Assembly (NCBI GenBank): GCA_024138025.1
Contig: JAMXBD010001385.1
Span: 248,001-312,000, forward strand
From: Combretum micranthum
Lineage: Eukaryota; Streptophyta; Magnoliopsida; Myrtales; Combretaceae
Reading direction: 5' to 3'
DNA length: 64,000 bases
Position 1 is the stretch's first letter, and each line of letters opens with the position of its first letter. This document shows positions 11,470 through 23,626 of the stretch, piece after piece. Both the position numbers and the translations under genes were made by a program. Under the pieces are notes generated by a model. The model was not told the DNA's origin. It searched no databases and saw only the letters and a program-made list of their open reading frames with translations.

Positions 11470-11665
11470 TAGGGATGCAATCGGAGCAAGTCATTATAAA
11501 ATATTTGGCCCATCCGAATCGTTAAAAATCCTATAAGATCAGACCCTATAGGGTTACTAGACAGATTTGAAAATTACATACCGAACCTATAAGGTTTTGG
11601 ATTGGATTCAGGTCATTAAAAAAATTCGATGGGTAACCCTAAACCCATCATATTATAAACAATTA
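11470..11665 (+). mobile_element. Second hAT left end (same family), right end not found
   Basis: It begins TAGGGATGCAA and follows the left end of the 4165 element for about 195 bases, including the paired ACCCTATAGGG palindrome and the GATGGGTAACCC / AACCCATCATA segment. It lacks the AP2 and F-box captures. No matching inverted end was found downstream, so it is a truncated or heavily decayed copy. Confidence 0.75.
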
Positions 11666-14479
11666 AAAAAATTGAGTTTGAAAATATTAAAAAATAAAAC
11701 CCTACTAATTTTTTGCTTTTAAGAATGATTGTTAATAGTTTTAACTTTATTTTGTCTTTTTGTGCTAATTTTTAATTTTATCTCTTAAAAAATTATTTTT
11801 TATAATATTATTAATTTTTGTTGTTTTAATGGTTGAAAGTGGAGCACGCATGAGTAAAGGATTAGTTTGTATATTTACCATACGTTCGGTTCAGGGAGAC
11901 TAGATGGTATTTCTGTTTTATTATTATGATATATTTATTTATTTATTTTATAAAAATTTATTAAAATAATATCTATTGTATATAATACTAAATAGATAAA
12001 AAATTTATTTATTTTCTTTTCTAAAAGAATAATTATTCTTGACCAATACATTTATTTTATTTAAAAGATATCACTAACTATAACATAAAAAATTATATAT
12101 AATCCCTTATTTTTAAAGTCGAGCATTTAAGTATTGTCTTCAATGACATATTTTCATACATCTGCTAACCATTTTGTCCGGGACGAAAGAATAAAATATA
12201 TACAATTAAAAATATACATGTAAGAAAATATGGGAAAGGAAAAAATTGTGTTGCTCACGAAAAAATAAATCTCGAAAATCCAATTCTTAAAAACAGTCCC
12301 AATTTATGGTACTTAAAATCCTGCAGTAAAATAAAATATTGTTTTAAGACAATTTTAGGTACCATAAAATTCAGATTGATGTTTAAAAATTGGTATGTTT
12401 GGAAGTTTTAAAGAGAAAACTCTATATTTATATTATTATTTCCTTTACGGTAAATGAGCAAGAATTCTTGCTTTCCACAGTATTATAGTTCTTGAATGCT
12501 TTATAATATTTAATGCTAGATTTATTTTTTGTTAATTATTGCAGATGTATGGATTTGAGTGAAACAATTACGTGTGTGCTATGTGAGTATCATCTTACAC
12601 GTAATGACACGGCAAAGGTGATCAAAAGAAAAGTAGAATAGAGAGAAGGAGTATGCAATATTAAACATCTCAAATGCTCTCATAACTGGTGAAGAAGCTA
12701 TCAAGCATCGAATTCCACAAATAACAATAAACAAGTATTTGATCTCTTGAGATGGAATTTTGGCAGAACCTCCACGTTTCTCTCTTATTTCTCTCTTGTC
12801 TAAATGAGGAGGGACTTGAGATATTTATGGAACTTAATCATCAACATCAACTGCTGGATCATGTCATTTAATGCATGGGGTAATGAGAAAGATTGGAGGA
12901 CAAACAGATTAGTCCAACGGGCCATACTTGGAGTCTACCTTATCAAATCTCCCTTGATCATTCCAATAAAATGAACTAGATTCGGTGGACTCTGTTGCAT
13001 AACCCGCGAGTCAAAGCCCAAATAATTAAATAATATACATATTTTAAGCCTATTTACATTTTACCTCCTAATCAAAATTCTCTTGATGGAATTTAAGTAT
13101 TTTGGATATTGCTTCCATTTATGCATAAGTGGATTAATACTCGGCGCATGATGTTACTAAGTGTTTTTACAAAATTAAGGACTCTATATGTTGTGGATGA
13201 GCCATTGAGTAAAAGTTAAGTATTAGCATTATAACTAACTCTATTGCATATATTTTTATTGTAGTGCACAAACTTGTATTACCACCTTAGTTGTACACGT
13301 CACATTATATTTCTTTGAATGAATTTGCCCTTATGAGACCAATTGATATCTATATTAGATAGTGGAATCATCTAATATCCATATTGTGAATATATGTCTC
13401 TTTATATGCTCAATGAATTTACACATATATATTTATACTTCGATGATGAATAAAATCTTCATAACATCTTGTTGAATCTTGGGCAATGAATAGCATCTTC
13501 CTAAAATCTTGTTAAATCTTCAACAATGCAAAAAAAATTCTTAGCAATGATGAAAACTCTTCGTAATATCTATATAGATTTTCAATAATTAAGAAAATCT
13601 TCATAATATCTTCAGCTTGCCACATCTTCACACCATATCATTATCTATAACTATCTATAACTCGCTTTTGATTTAGTGACAACATAAATCTCCCACCAAC
13701 TGTATATAATAAGATATATATATATATATTTTAATAAGTTTCGTTCGTCAACTCACAGGTGATGCACATCAAAACACATCTACAACTTGGATAATAAGCC
13801 CCGAACATTCTTTGAATTCTCAATAACTTATTTCTCCACATATCCCATAAATATATGTATATATATTTTTTGGGATAGATATTATATTGACAAAAGGCTG
13901 AACAATAAAAACCCTTTATGCCCATACGAATTCATGTAACCGATCCTAACGATTTATTTTATTTTATTTTTTAACAGAGCTTTAACACGACGAACCGCAT
14001 CTTGACTAACGTAAATCCACTGAATCTTTGTTAAAATCTTCTGATCGACGAAGGCCATAATGTGTTATTGGTTAATGGTTCCTGATTATTTCCAGGAAAC
14101 ATCATGATGAAAAAGGAGTGGAGTTGAGTGGCCGCCACGAAGGGAAAAAAGCACAAAATTCAGAAAGTAAAAGCAATTAATTATATGACCTTGACTTGCA
14201 TGTCAGTTGGTGACTGCAGGAGTCGTTTGAATATAATTTTAAAATTACAGCAAATAGGCTTTGGCTTTTAGAATCAAACATTTAAAAATATTGACATATT
14301 TTTACTTTATCACATCCCAATTTACTTAAAATATTGAGGATGTAATGATGATTAGCCTCCTAAAAACTAAAAAATAATTATTATCATAATTAATAATACA
14401 TAAATATGATAATAATGCTACAGATCTAAAATATGCTAAAATAAAACAAAGCAATCATTTTTGACATAATATTACAATA
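11666..14479. other. AT-rich region without a recognised gene
   Basis: No coding region with recognisable domains is present. 12445-12520 resembles the right flank of the big hAT. 12540-13440 has a mixed-composition, retrotransposon-like look, but I could not find LTRs, a primer site or protein motifs. 13440-13612 is a degenerate short repeat. Confidence 0.4.
13440..13612. repeat. Degenerate tandem repeat of ~35-45 bp
   Basis: The motif AATCTTCATAA-ATCTT, alternating with AATGA/AATGAA, recurs about four to five times with substitutions and small indels. The function is unknown and the period irregular. Confidence 0.5.
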
Positions 14480-14480
14480 T

Positions 14481-14547
14481 AAGCATATGGGGAAAAGGAA
14501 TAAAATATTAATATTTTAAAAATAAATTACGAAAATATCATCGAAAG
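14481..14547. repeat. MULE left target duplication and TIR
   Basis: AAGCATATG (14481-14489) is followed by the left TIR (14490-14547). The preceding T also matches on both sides, so a 10-bp duplication is possible. Confidence 0.9.
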
Positions 14548-14670
14548 ACGAGGTCTCATGCTCATAATGACCTCGTCTCTCGAAAAGACGAGGTTGTAGC
14601 GCATGTGACCTCGTCTCTTTAAGAGACGAGGTCATTAGTGATTAAACTCGTCTCTTGAAAAGACGAGGTC
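14546..14670. repeat. Left subterminal hairpin array (AGACGAGGTC motif)
   Basis: The motif AGACGAGGTC or its inverse occurs seven times in strictly alternating orientation (about 14546, 14569, 14586, 14607, 14622, 14646, 14661). The pair at 14607-14633 is a perfect 12-bp stem with a 3-base loop. Such a layout suggests transposase-binding or fold-back structure. Confidence 0.88.
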
Positions 14671-15412
14671 AGCGGAATATAAACTCCGTGCGCGCCTTCT
14701 TCTTCCTAATTTCCCTTTCCTCCCCGGAACCCTAATCCCCAAATTAAGAAATTTCTAATTGTTGCAGCCGTCGACGTCAAATCAACCGTAGTTGTTCCTC
14801 ATTTGGCTGATTTAATTGCTCCGAAGTTGCTTGTATTGCAATTTCGTTGGTAGGAGGATCGAAAGCGGGAAATTTTGTGCGAAACCACCAACGGCAAACG
14901 TTGAGGTTGGATTTCCATGTATTTTCTTATTTTTTCTCAATCATTCATGCTACATTGTTGAATGTCGATTGTATATGTTGTTGTTGTTAAAATATTATTG
15001 TAGCATGATTCCAACACCGACGTTTTTTTTTTTCTTTGTATGTTGTATAGATATGTATATGTATATATTTGTATTGAAAAAAATCATGTCATAAGTTGTT
15101 GTTGTTGGATAATTATTTTACGAATTTGAGTGTGGGAAAAAAAATTAATAATAACTTTAATTATCGTTAACGTGGTGTATTTAGTACTTTAGCTTTGGTA
15201 TGATACTTTGGTATGGTATGGAAATTTGCGATGAAAAAAGCTAATATTTGTAACAAAGCAGAATAGATTGGAAAATTAAATTTCAACTTTGAAAGTAGAG
15301 CTGCAGCTTTAGGATTATGTTAAATATTATGAGGAATGCAATTCATAAGTGTGATTTTGTGAATTTGATGCGTGGAAGCTAATTTTGATGAGATGGCAGG
15401 ATTTGTGAGGAA
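14671..15412 (+). other. MULE leader region upstream of MURA
   Basis: Immediately inside the hairpin array comes a GC-richer, pyrimidine-rich stretch (14690-14760), like a plant promoter or 5' leader. It is followed by an AT-rich stretch that could be a leader intron. The MURA ATG follows at 15413. No coding region is recognised in it. Confidence 0.4.
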
Positions 15413-17801
15413 ATGGATAAGGCGAAGTTCATACTGTACGCTCATGGTAATATTGTGCAAGGGGATGATGGCTTTGGTTATGATAAGCGGCTTGTTGCTA
15501 TGGTCAATATTAGTAGGAATTCAACATATGAGCAAATAGTGGAGATTATTTGCAATAGACTAAAGGTAAATAAGTGTACACATCGAGTGGAGCTATATCA
15601 TAGAGTAGCTATTGGAGATAGGACGCTACGTTATGATATTATTCCAGTGACTGATGATGATGCGGCACAAGAGATGTTGGTGTACACAGAAGGCTTAGTG
15701 GCTGTTTATGTGCAGATATTGGAAACTGAATTGTCACAGGCACTTGCAAGTGAAAATGGGCAATGATAGAAATATTGGGAGCCAGGGGTTGGTAGACTTA
15801 AACTCTACTCCAGTTCAGACAATAGGCAGTGCACAAGTGGAAAAAGGTCACTTTGAATTTTGTGGACCTACATCAGTAGGTAGTGATGATATGGATGCTG
15901 TGCAAGACTCATCGACAAGTGAATCTAGTGACGGCTATGATGATGATGAAAATGTTAATGTCGAAGTATTTCGACAACAATATGCCTTGCCCGAGGTACA
16001 ATGAAGTGGAAATAATTGAGACCTTTTCGTTGCTCCTACTGACGTTGATGCAGAAGGGAGCTCAGTGCCAGTTCCATGTTTCAATGCTGAAGTTGGTAGT
16101 GCTTACGCAGCATATGATGATGAGCAAGAAATGAGTGATGGGAATTGGAGCTTCAGTGATGAATTCAAGGTCGGGATGTGTTTTGAGACCAAAGATCATC
16201 TCATACAGGCAATCAAAATGTGACACATAACGAACCATTATAATTTTAAGATAGTGGATTTGGACCTAAGAGCATGAGCAGTGAAATGTAATGATATCCA
16301 TAACAGAGGTTGTAAGTGGAGACTTAGAGGCAGTTATAAGAAACATGGTGGGTGGTTTCACATCACTAAATATGAAGGACTTCACACCTGCTTGGATGAA
16401 ATCATTGGATAGGATCACTCTCAGTTGGACTCCACCAGCTTGTCCAGGGCCATAATATTGGAGATCCACAATTCTCCAGATGTGAGGGCGAAAGATCTCC
16501 AAACGAATATATTAAAGCAGTTCGGGTATAATGTTCATATCAAAAGAATTTGTGAGACAAAGAGAAAGGCCATTGATCAGGTGTATGGAAGTTGGGAGGC
16601 GTCTTATGTGGAGCTCCCACATCTACTTAATGCAATTATCAAGGCAAATCCAGGAACAAAGGTTGAGTGGCAAACTCAAGATTTAAATATCGCCGGCCAT
16701 GTATTCCTAGATAAGCTTTTTTGGGTATTTGGTCCTTGCATTGAGGCATTCAACTACTGCAGGTATATATTGTAATCATTGTTAAATTTTGTTTTAGCTT
16801 ATTGATATTCACTTACGATGCATATATACGTTAAATCATTGCAGACCTGTGATCACAGTTGATGGTACCTTCTTGTATGGCAAGTACAATCACAAATTGC
16901 TTATTGCAGTGGCAATAGATGGGGCAAATCATATAGTCCAATTGGCGTATGCTCTTGTAGATGAGGAGAAGGCGGAAACATGGAGTTGGTTCCTTGCAAA
17001 AGTGTTGGAACACATCATCAAAGACCGATCTAACATTTGCTTGATATCGGACCGGCATGCCGGTATCAGGAGTGTGGTCGAAGGTGAGAATGCGGTGTGG
17101 CCTAGGGGATAGCCTTGGCACTGGTGTATCCGGCATGTTGCCAGCAACTTTAATTCGAAGGCCAAAAGCAAGGAATGTAAGGAAATAGTAAAAAGAGCTA
17201 CCTATCAAGCCCAAAGTCGAAAGTTCCACGCTTTAATGCAGCATTTCAAAGCAATCCTTGGACAACAGGATATTTTCGCTAGTTGCCTCAATGCATGTGG
17301 ACTTTATCTTACGATGAAGGTGTTACATTTGGCCAAGGCACAACAAACATGGTAGAGAGTTACAATTCCGTTATAAAATGCCAGGTGCTTACTGTGGTAG
17401 CATTGGTAAAGAAAACCTTCTACAATTGTAACTCCATATTTAATAAGCAAAGGCGTGAAGCCAGCGATGCCATGAGTATGGGTAAGTTGCTCACAGAATA
17501 CGCTACGAAGAAGTTTGAGAGATGAAACAACATATCCAGTTCCCATAGAGTTACGTGTTTCGATTACCAAGAACGGATATACGAGGTTATAACTGCACAA
17601 CGTCCAACAATGTATGATCAGAAGAAGGACCATATACAAAAAGTAGAGTTAAGATCATGTAGATGTACGTGTAACAAATGGCAGACATACATACATAATT
17701 CCATACTCAAATGCAATGGCAGTGATGGGCACAATGCACATGGATTGTGTTGCCTACGTAGGAAAGTGATACTAGTTGAACCACCAACTAAGAGTGTATA
17801 G
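15413..17801 (+). pseudogene. MuDR/MURA-type transposase, multiply disrupted
   Basis: The N-terminal part (15413-15766) reads KFILYAHGNIV, VELYHRVAIGDRTLRYDIIP and an acidic spacer, typical of MURA N-termini. The frame shifts after 15766. The later part reads WRLRGSYKKHGGWFHITKYE, then the core VDGTFLYGKYNHKLLIAVA (first catalytic Asp at ~16861), WSWFLAKVLEH and LISDRHAGI (second Asp at ~17050), and then CIRHVASNFN. An intron with GT at 16763 and AG at 16844 joins NYC-R to PVITVDG in phase. A SWIM-like CRCTCNKWQTY is near 17660. In-frame stops at 16221, 16275, 16410 and 17110 all fall in one frame across the intron. A further frameshift lies near 17260 and a TGA at 17523. The gene is dead. 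Confidence 0.88.
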
Positions 17802-18176
17802 TTGTTCCTTCATTTCTGCAGCCGATAAGGCAAATTGGACTCATTTGGACTTAGTAAAGTGGCACCCTAATCCAGGACTTCTTAGAAAAAAGGGTCGGCC
17901 TAGGGAGAAATGATTTCAGAATGAGATGGACATTCGAGAGGGCCCCCGAGGTTATTCATACGATTGTTATGGGCAGTAGGGCCACAACATAAGGAGTTGT
18001 CCAAATGCGGGATCGGCAGGTAGACTAGTTATGGGCAGTTGATTCGTAGTGGTAATTCTTTATTCTCATGTGTTTTTATTACTGCACTAATGAGTCATGA
18101 TTTAACGTATGTTTGCTATGCTTGTTTTTAATCGACATATGTCGACTATACCAACATCTCTTTATTTTTCCTTCAG

Positions 18177-20377
18177 ATGGATCCAGGACCTTTCGATAGC
18201 TCATTACTTACCAAGCAGCCTGTATATAGGTCGATTCTAGCCTGGGATGGACAGGTTAGTTTATTTATGTATTTCAGCGATTGCAGATTTGATGGTTAAG
18301 GTGATATTGATTTTTAATAGATGTGATAACTTTACTGTAGGAGCATGAGGTATTGCATTGTCGGTGCAGAGAGGCGAGGCTCAGGCGACCAGCTGGCTTA
18401 CCTACAGAGGTTGACGAGCGACTAGTGCCATTCCTGTTTCAGGTAGGGTTCATGGGGGCGGTCCAGATGCCTTTCATTCAGTTGGATTAGCATCTCCTTA
18501 CAGCTTTGGTCGAGAGGTGGTGACCAGAGACGCATACATTCCACATGACTACGGGTGAGTAGTCTATGACCTTACAAGATGTTGTTGTCCTTACGGGCCT
18601 CCCCGTAGATGGATTGGCAGTTACGGGCACGGCTAAGCTGGATTGGCCTGATTTATGCGAGGAGTTGCTAGGACTCCGGTCCGAGTCCGGCATTGACATG
18701 GATGGTAGTCGTCTGAAGATGTCATGGTTAGATAGCTACTTCACTTACTTACCTGATTTTGCTGATGATCAGATGATCAGACGCTACGCTAGGGTGTACA
18801 TTTTGCTGCTGCTTAGAGGATTTATTGTCGCAGACAAGTCCTCCAATTACGTCCATCTTATGTACCTTCAGCTGCTCTAAAACTTTGAGATGGTCGGGCA
18901 GCATGCGTGGGGAGCAGCTTGTTTGGCTTGGCTATACAGGCAGCTATGCTTAGCTTCCCACATCGACACGGGAGACATGGCAAGACCGTTAGTTGTCCTG
19001 CAGATATGGGTATGGGAGCACTTCCCCCACATTGCCCCAGCTCGTCGACTGCACACATCAGTTTCCCCGGGCCGCCCACTCATCAGCCATTGGGGTACGA
19101 CTTTTGACGTAACCCGAGTATCCACTCATGTGCTGAGTGAGTATCGCGCTTCTTTTGATCGACAAACGATGCATCAGGTATGATATCCATTCCCTCATAT
19201 ACCTCAATTATTTCCAATGTTTTGTACTCTTAAATTGCTATAGTTCGATGGTTTATTTACGCAATAGTTCACTTTTCCTACGGTATCAGGTGGTGTGCGA
19301 CCCCTATAGTTCGATTTTACCTTCCCTGCCTCCATACTACCTAGCGGGTAGCGATGTTTGGCGTGCATGGGTCCCATTGATTTGCTTCTACCTAGTCGAG
19401 CACTACTACACTGACAGAGTGCTTAGACAGTTTGGTGGCTTCCAGGGGATCCCAGCCCCCCCTGTCGACATGAGACCCTTCCATGAGATTGACATGAGGG
19501 GACGTTCCGAATGGAACTGGCAGGTCAAGCACTCCAGGTGGATAGCTGAGTGGGATGCTCGGCGTGATTGTATAGTTGAGCTGCCAAATTTGCCTACTGG
19601 GACATCTGATGATTACTCCAGTGGTATCATGCGATCATCCGACGCTGTATCGGTCGCACGAGAGCTATCATACGATACATGGTAAGATCACTGTCTCTAT
19701 AAGCTTTATATGGACTTATACTGACTTGGCAGCTATTCACTGATATACTTTTTTGCTATTACTCGCAGGCTGATTTCATATATAGCATCCCAGACATGCC
19801 TCCAGAGCTCACTCCATTCACTGCATGAGATGTCTGTCGTGTGGTGGAAGAGTTTATGGGGTTGAATTTTAATGATCCAGTGCCACCAGCTCCACTATCA
19901 GCAGCAGCGCAAGATGACCCACAGTCTCATACCGTACAGAGACGACAGCCTCTTAGAGAGAGGCGTGAGCGGGGATGGGGCTGGGGTCGGGGACGAGCTC
20001 AAGCACCAGGTATCAGATCAAAGATAAGCCTGAGCCGTCCGATCTATCTTCACTTGATGAGGGTGGTCCTTTCCAGCTCATTCAGGACGAGGCTGGCCCG
20101 TTATAGACATCTTACTATATGGGGGACACCCCCATGCCAGACCCGTCATACATTGAGTTCCATACCCCCTTGGCTCCACAGAAGAGAGGACCATTCACAT
20201 GATATGAGGGAGGGCCTTACACAGGTCGAGCCAGACCCTGTCCTATTCCATCAGTACAGTGCTGCTACTAGAGATGAGGATGTTGCAGTTACAGAGATTG
20301 TTCCATTTACACAGCATCCTCATCTACGTACCCCGTTACCCAGGACGTACGTGAGGCGAGGTAGAGGCCGAGGATGA
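18177..20377 (+). pseudogene. Plant mobile domain (MAIN-like) gene inside the MULE, disrupted
   Basis: Plant mobile domain proteins occur both as host silencing/meristem factors (the MAIN family) and as transposon passengers. Exon 1 (18177-18254) begins MDPGPFDSSLL. Exon 2 (18341-19177) has HLLTALVERW, PETHTFHM, TLQDVVVLTGLPVDGLAVTG, WPDLCEELLG, RYARVYILLLLRG, NYVHLMYLQLL and WGAACLAWLYRQLC. Exon 3 (19290-19681) has VVCDPYSSILPSLPPYYLAG, WVPLICFYLVEHYYTDRVLR and QFGGFQGIP. The last exon region (from 19769) reads DMPPELTPFTA and an Arg-rich tail. Splice sites of exons 1-3 are GT/AG with matching phases. Stops at 18488 (TAG), 18521 (TGA), 18560 (TAG) and 18878 (TAA) all lie in the exon 2 frame, and the exon 3/4 junction is one base out. 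The gene is not functional as it stands. Confidence 0.87.
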
Positions 20378-20841
20378 GGGAGGAGGGACACACATCAGCA
20401 GCAGTAGTAGAAGATAGATTTTTTTTTTTTTTTTATTTTCATTGTTGCATATAGCTTTATTTTTTTGGTATTATTCTTGTATGTAGATTGTACTCCTTTT
20501 CTCTTGTACATTTTAAGAGAACAATTAATTAACATTTCATTTCATATTATGTGTTACGAGCCTACAAATTCCCATATTTTGACTGTACTGTGCTTAGAAA
20601 CAATCACAATACTGTTGTAATTGAATGATTTGGATTGGGATTGAGAATGTGTGTTTAGGTGGAATGGTATTATAGCTGTGTTGTATTTGGATTGGGTTTG
20701 GAAATACTACAATTTTTTTGTCCTCTAGCCACGGTGGAGCATGGTTAATGGCTCGTATAGCTATTTATATTTCTACTTGATGGGTTTTATATGTAATTTT
20801 TTGGGTCAAGTAATAAAGTGAAGTTTGTGGAGGAAGAGCCT

Positions 20842-20944
20842 GACCTCATCTCTTCGAGAGACGAGATCATTATGAGTATGAGATCTCGTCTCTCGTAGAG
20901 AGGAGGTTAGGTACTTATGACCTCGTCTCTTCAAGAGACGAGGC
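20842..20944. repeat. Right subterminal hairpin array (AGACGAGGTC motif)
   Basis: Three hairpins of the same kind occur at about 20842-20868, 20880-20909 and 20919-20944. Some arms carry substitutions (GACCTCATC, GAGGAGGTT). The layout mirrors the left array inside the opposite TIR. Confidence 0.88.
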
Positions 20945-20972
20945 CATGTTACCTAAAATCGAAAATAATTTT

Positions 20973-21039
20973 TTTTCGATGGTATTTTTATAATTTATTT
21001 TAAAAATATAATATTTTATTCTTTTTCCCTAAGCATATG
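20973..21039. repeat. MULE right TIR and target duplication
   Basis: The inverted copy of the left TIR (20973-21030), with several mismatches, is followed by AAGCATATG (21031-21039). Confidence 0.9.
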
Positions 21040-22931
21040 ATATGAAATATCAATATTATAAAAAGGTGATATAAGATATTCGGAAAAAAAAAAACCAAAA
21101 CTCCCCCTCGGTCTTTGGTCTTTTTTATTGCGCGTGTCGGTAAAAGAGTTACTGCAACTTCTGCGGAAGAATCCTTAGAAAATACTTGTAAATGATGGTT
21201 CTTCCTTGATTTGCTTTATATCTCATTGTGTTTTGTTCGGTTAACTGCTCCCACTTTCACAAGGCATAGAAAATTACAAGGAAAGCAAGATTGTAGAAAA
21301 AGAGAATAAGACGGAAGCTGAGTGAAATGTGAAAAGAATAGTGAAAAAAGGGAGAGAGAGGAAGCGACAGAGTGAGGGAAACGAGGTGAAATTGTTTGGT
21401 TGATATTAGTGAGAGAAAAAAGAGGTGAAAATTGTTTTATGGTATTTTCTTTTGGGATTCCATGAAGTTGAGTGCTAAAAGGGAAATTATACTAGAATGC
21501 AAAGTGAGAAAAAACATTATGAAGCCGAGTTATGTAATAGAAAAAATAATAAAGATATATATATATATATATATATAAGAAAGTTGTAGATTAAAAAAAA
21601 AGTTGCGAAAACTCCTCTTATGCATTGATAACCAACCATTGAGTCTATATACTGCAATTTTGTCTTCCACTCACGTGGGTTTATGAAAGGATATACTTCT
21701 TCATCCGTATTTAGTATTTAATGTGTAGATAATTAAAAAAGATAAATCATAATATATTCCCAACTCTATTCATTAGCTATAGATCATGCTCTACTGGTAA
21801 ATCTTTAAAAAATATTTTTATCTCTTAGAAACATTTAAAAAAACCATCAACTATTTTAATTCATGTTGCAAACAGGAAGAATATATGACCTAATATGTGA
21901 ACATTTGAAAATGGTGAGAAATCAATTAGAAAAATGGGCAAACATTGATGAATAAAAATATACCTTTTTCCAATGATAAAGCTGCTAATATAAGTTTAGA
22001 GATTCAACTTCACTTTTACAAATTGAATTGCTATGAAGTTGTTCTTACTTAAAACATGTCGCTTATACTTTTTTCTATCCTTTGCATTTTCAATTAGGGC
22101 CTTGGAGGCGTGATAGTACTCAGTTGAATGATAGATTCTACGGATTGTAGAAAAATTTTTAGGGACCAATATTTTTCTTTTCTTATTGCTCTCGTGCTTA
22201 TTTTCCATTTTATGCTATCGATCATGGAGTATGAAAAATTCAAGAAGTAAATATAATTATACACTTTCACAAGTTAAGCATAAGTACTATTTGTCAAATA
22301 AAACATCAAATATTTGTAATTAATCATAATGATGACAACCGCTACATAGCTTAAAGATTTGTAACAATAACAATTAGTGGTCATTTAAACCAAAAGAAAT
22401 GAAGACAAAAAGCTTTAAAAATAGGGACTATATTAATATTTTTGGAGTTATATTGAACAGTTAAAAAATAAGGACTATATTATTCTTAGTATCTTAATAA
22501 CAATAACTATTATTAAGTTTTCTTGTATATTAGCTATTTTATTTTAGTGTTGCGATCACGGTTGAATAGGAATCCGAGCCTTTCGATCATCGATTAGACA
22601 ATTCCCATTAGAATTAATGACGAAATCATATGATTTCCCCCAACAAAACATCCTAAAGATTTTATATTATTTGGTATCATGTTGTGGTGTATATGACAAT
22701 CAAGCAACAAACTAAATTTTAAACCATTTGGTTCAATTGAGAATTTGGTAGATAACATCAGGGTAAGAGCCCATGAATTATGGGCATATATCCATACAAC
22801 TAAAGGGATTTTCACTATAAGAAGAGTATATTTAAATCCCAATCCTCTAATTCATGGTCGGTAACTTGGTATAATTTAAATACATATAGCTCCATCTATG
22901 ATGTTTTCTCAAACATAGCAGCTATTGGGAT
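21040..22931. other. AT-rich intergenic DNA
   Basis: No gene is recognised. 21400-21510 resembles the TNL upstream region at 3300-3440. An (AT)n run is at 21559-21578. A minus-strand frame at 21996-22208 is basic and lysine-rich but matches nothing I know. 22540-22930 has higher complexity and may be the upstream part of the RNase H relic that follows. Confidence 0.4.
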
Positions 22932-23050
22932 GTTATTAGGGATTCAAACGGTAAATGGGTTGCTGGTTTTGCAAAACCTATTGGTAAGTGGTAGATTGGA
23001 TATTATAGGTGCTTTGTACATGCAGTGTTATATGGAGTTTCATTATACTT
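22932..23050 (+). pseudogene. RNase H-like (RVT_3 type) relic, probably from a LINE or related gene
   Basis: The plus frame from 22932 reads VIRDSNGKWVAGFAKPIGKW, the opening of the plant RNase H-like domain found at the C-terminus of LINE-type retrotransposons and related host proteins. A stop follows directly. The next residues still loosely resemble the domain (CFVHAVLYGVSLYL). Only about 40 codons are recognisable. Confidence 0.6.
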
Positions 23051-23289
23051 GTAAAACATACGAGTCGGGTGGGATGAACGTTTTATTGTCCCAGCATTAG
23101 TGTTCCAATTGTATCCCCACCAATTACAATATAATATATTTGTAAATTAAATAACTTAGGACAACATTAACTATTAAGATAGTAAAATGGAGACAACAAA
23201 TATCCATCCAGTTGGATGGAATATATTAATATTGTGAAAGTTAGAATAGTAAGCATAGAAGATAAATAAAGCAACAAACACAAATGTTG

Positions 23290-23311
23290 TTTTTTTTTTT
23301 TTTTTTTTTTT
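23290..23311. repeat. Poly-T tract
   Basis: A run of about 22 T. It could be the inverse of a retroposon poly-A tail or simple slippage. Confidence 0.8.
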
Positions 23312-23599
23312 GTAAAGTTCCTTCTCATGTCTTCTTTTGTAATTTGGACCGGGAGTTTTCTTTTGGCATGAACAAAGGTTTACGTGAGCACAAATTGTAA
23401 TGGAACAGTGGCTTTTTAGTATTTAATCCAATGATTATCACTTCTCTAGTTCTCTCCATCAATAAGAAGAATTTGTACTAACGTGGATATTGGCTTTTCC
23501 ATCAAAAGTTCAATACGTATTGTCTCAAAATTTTCACAATTATTTTTATTGGCTTGTTGCATTTGGATATCATCTAATATTAAATTAGGTTATTCGTCA

Positions 23600-23626
23600 T
23601 AATAATAATAATAATAATAATAATAA
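23600..23626. repeat. (AAT)n microsatellite
   Basis: About nine AAT units, followed by an AAGGAGAAGGAGGAG purine run. It lies about 100 bases before the tandem array starts. Confidence 0.85.

Larger units (their letters stand above)
14490..21030 (+). mobile_element. Mutator-like element (MULE) carrying MURA and a plant mobile domain gene
   Basis: The two ends are inverted copies for about 58 bp (14490-14547 and 20973-21030; AAAAGGAATAAAATATT on the left, AAAAAGAATAAAATATT inverted on the right). They are flanked by the 9-bp duplication AAGCATATG at 14481-14489 and 21031-21039, the size normal for Mutator. Just inside each TIR is an array of hairpins built on AGACGAGGTC. The 6541-bp element contains a MURA-type transposase (15.4-17.8 kb) and a MAIN-like plant mobile domain gene (18.2-20.4 kb), both on the plus strand and both broken. 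MULEs carrying plant mobile domain genes are a known plant class. Confidence 0.93.

Noticed and set aside
21996..22208. Lysine-rich minus-strand frame
   Set aside because: No motif, no splice partners and AT-rich codon bias; not enough to call a gene.
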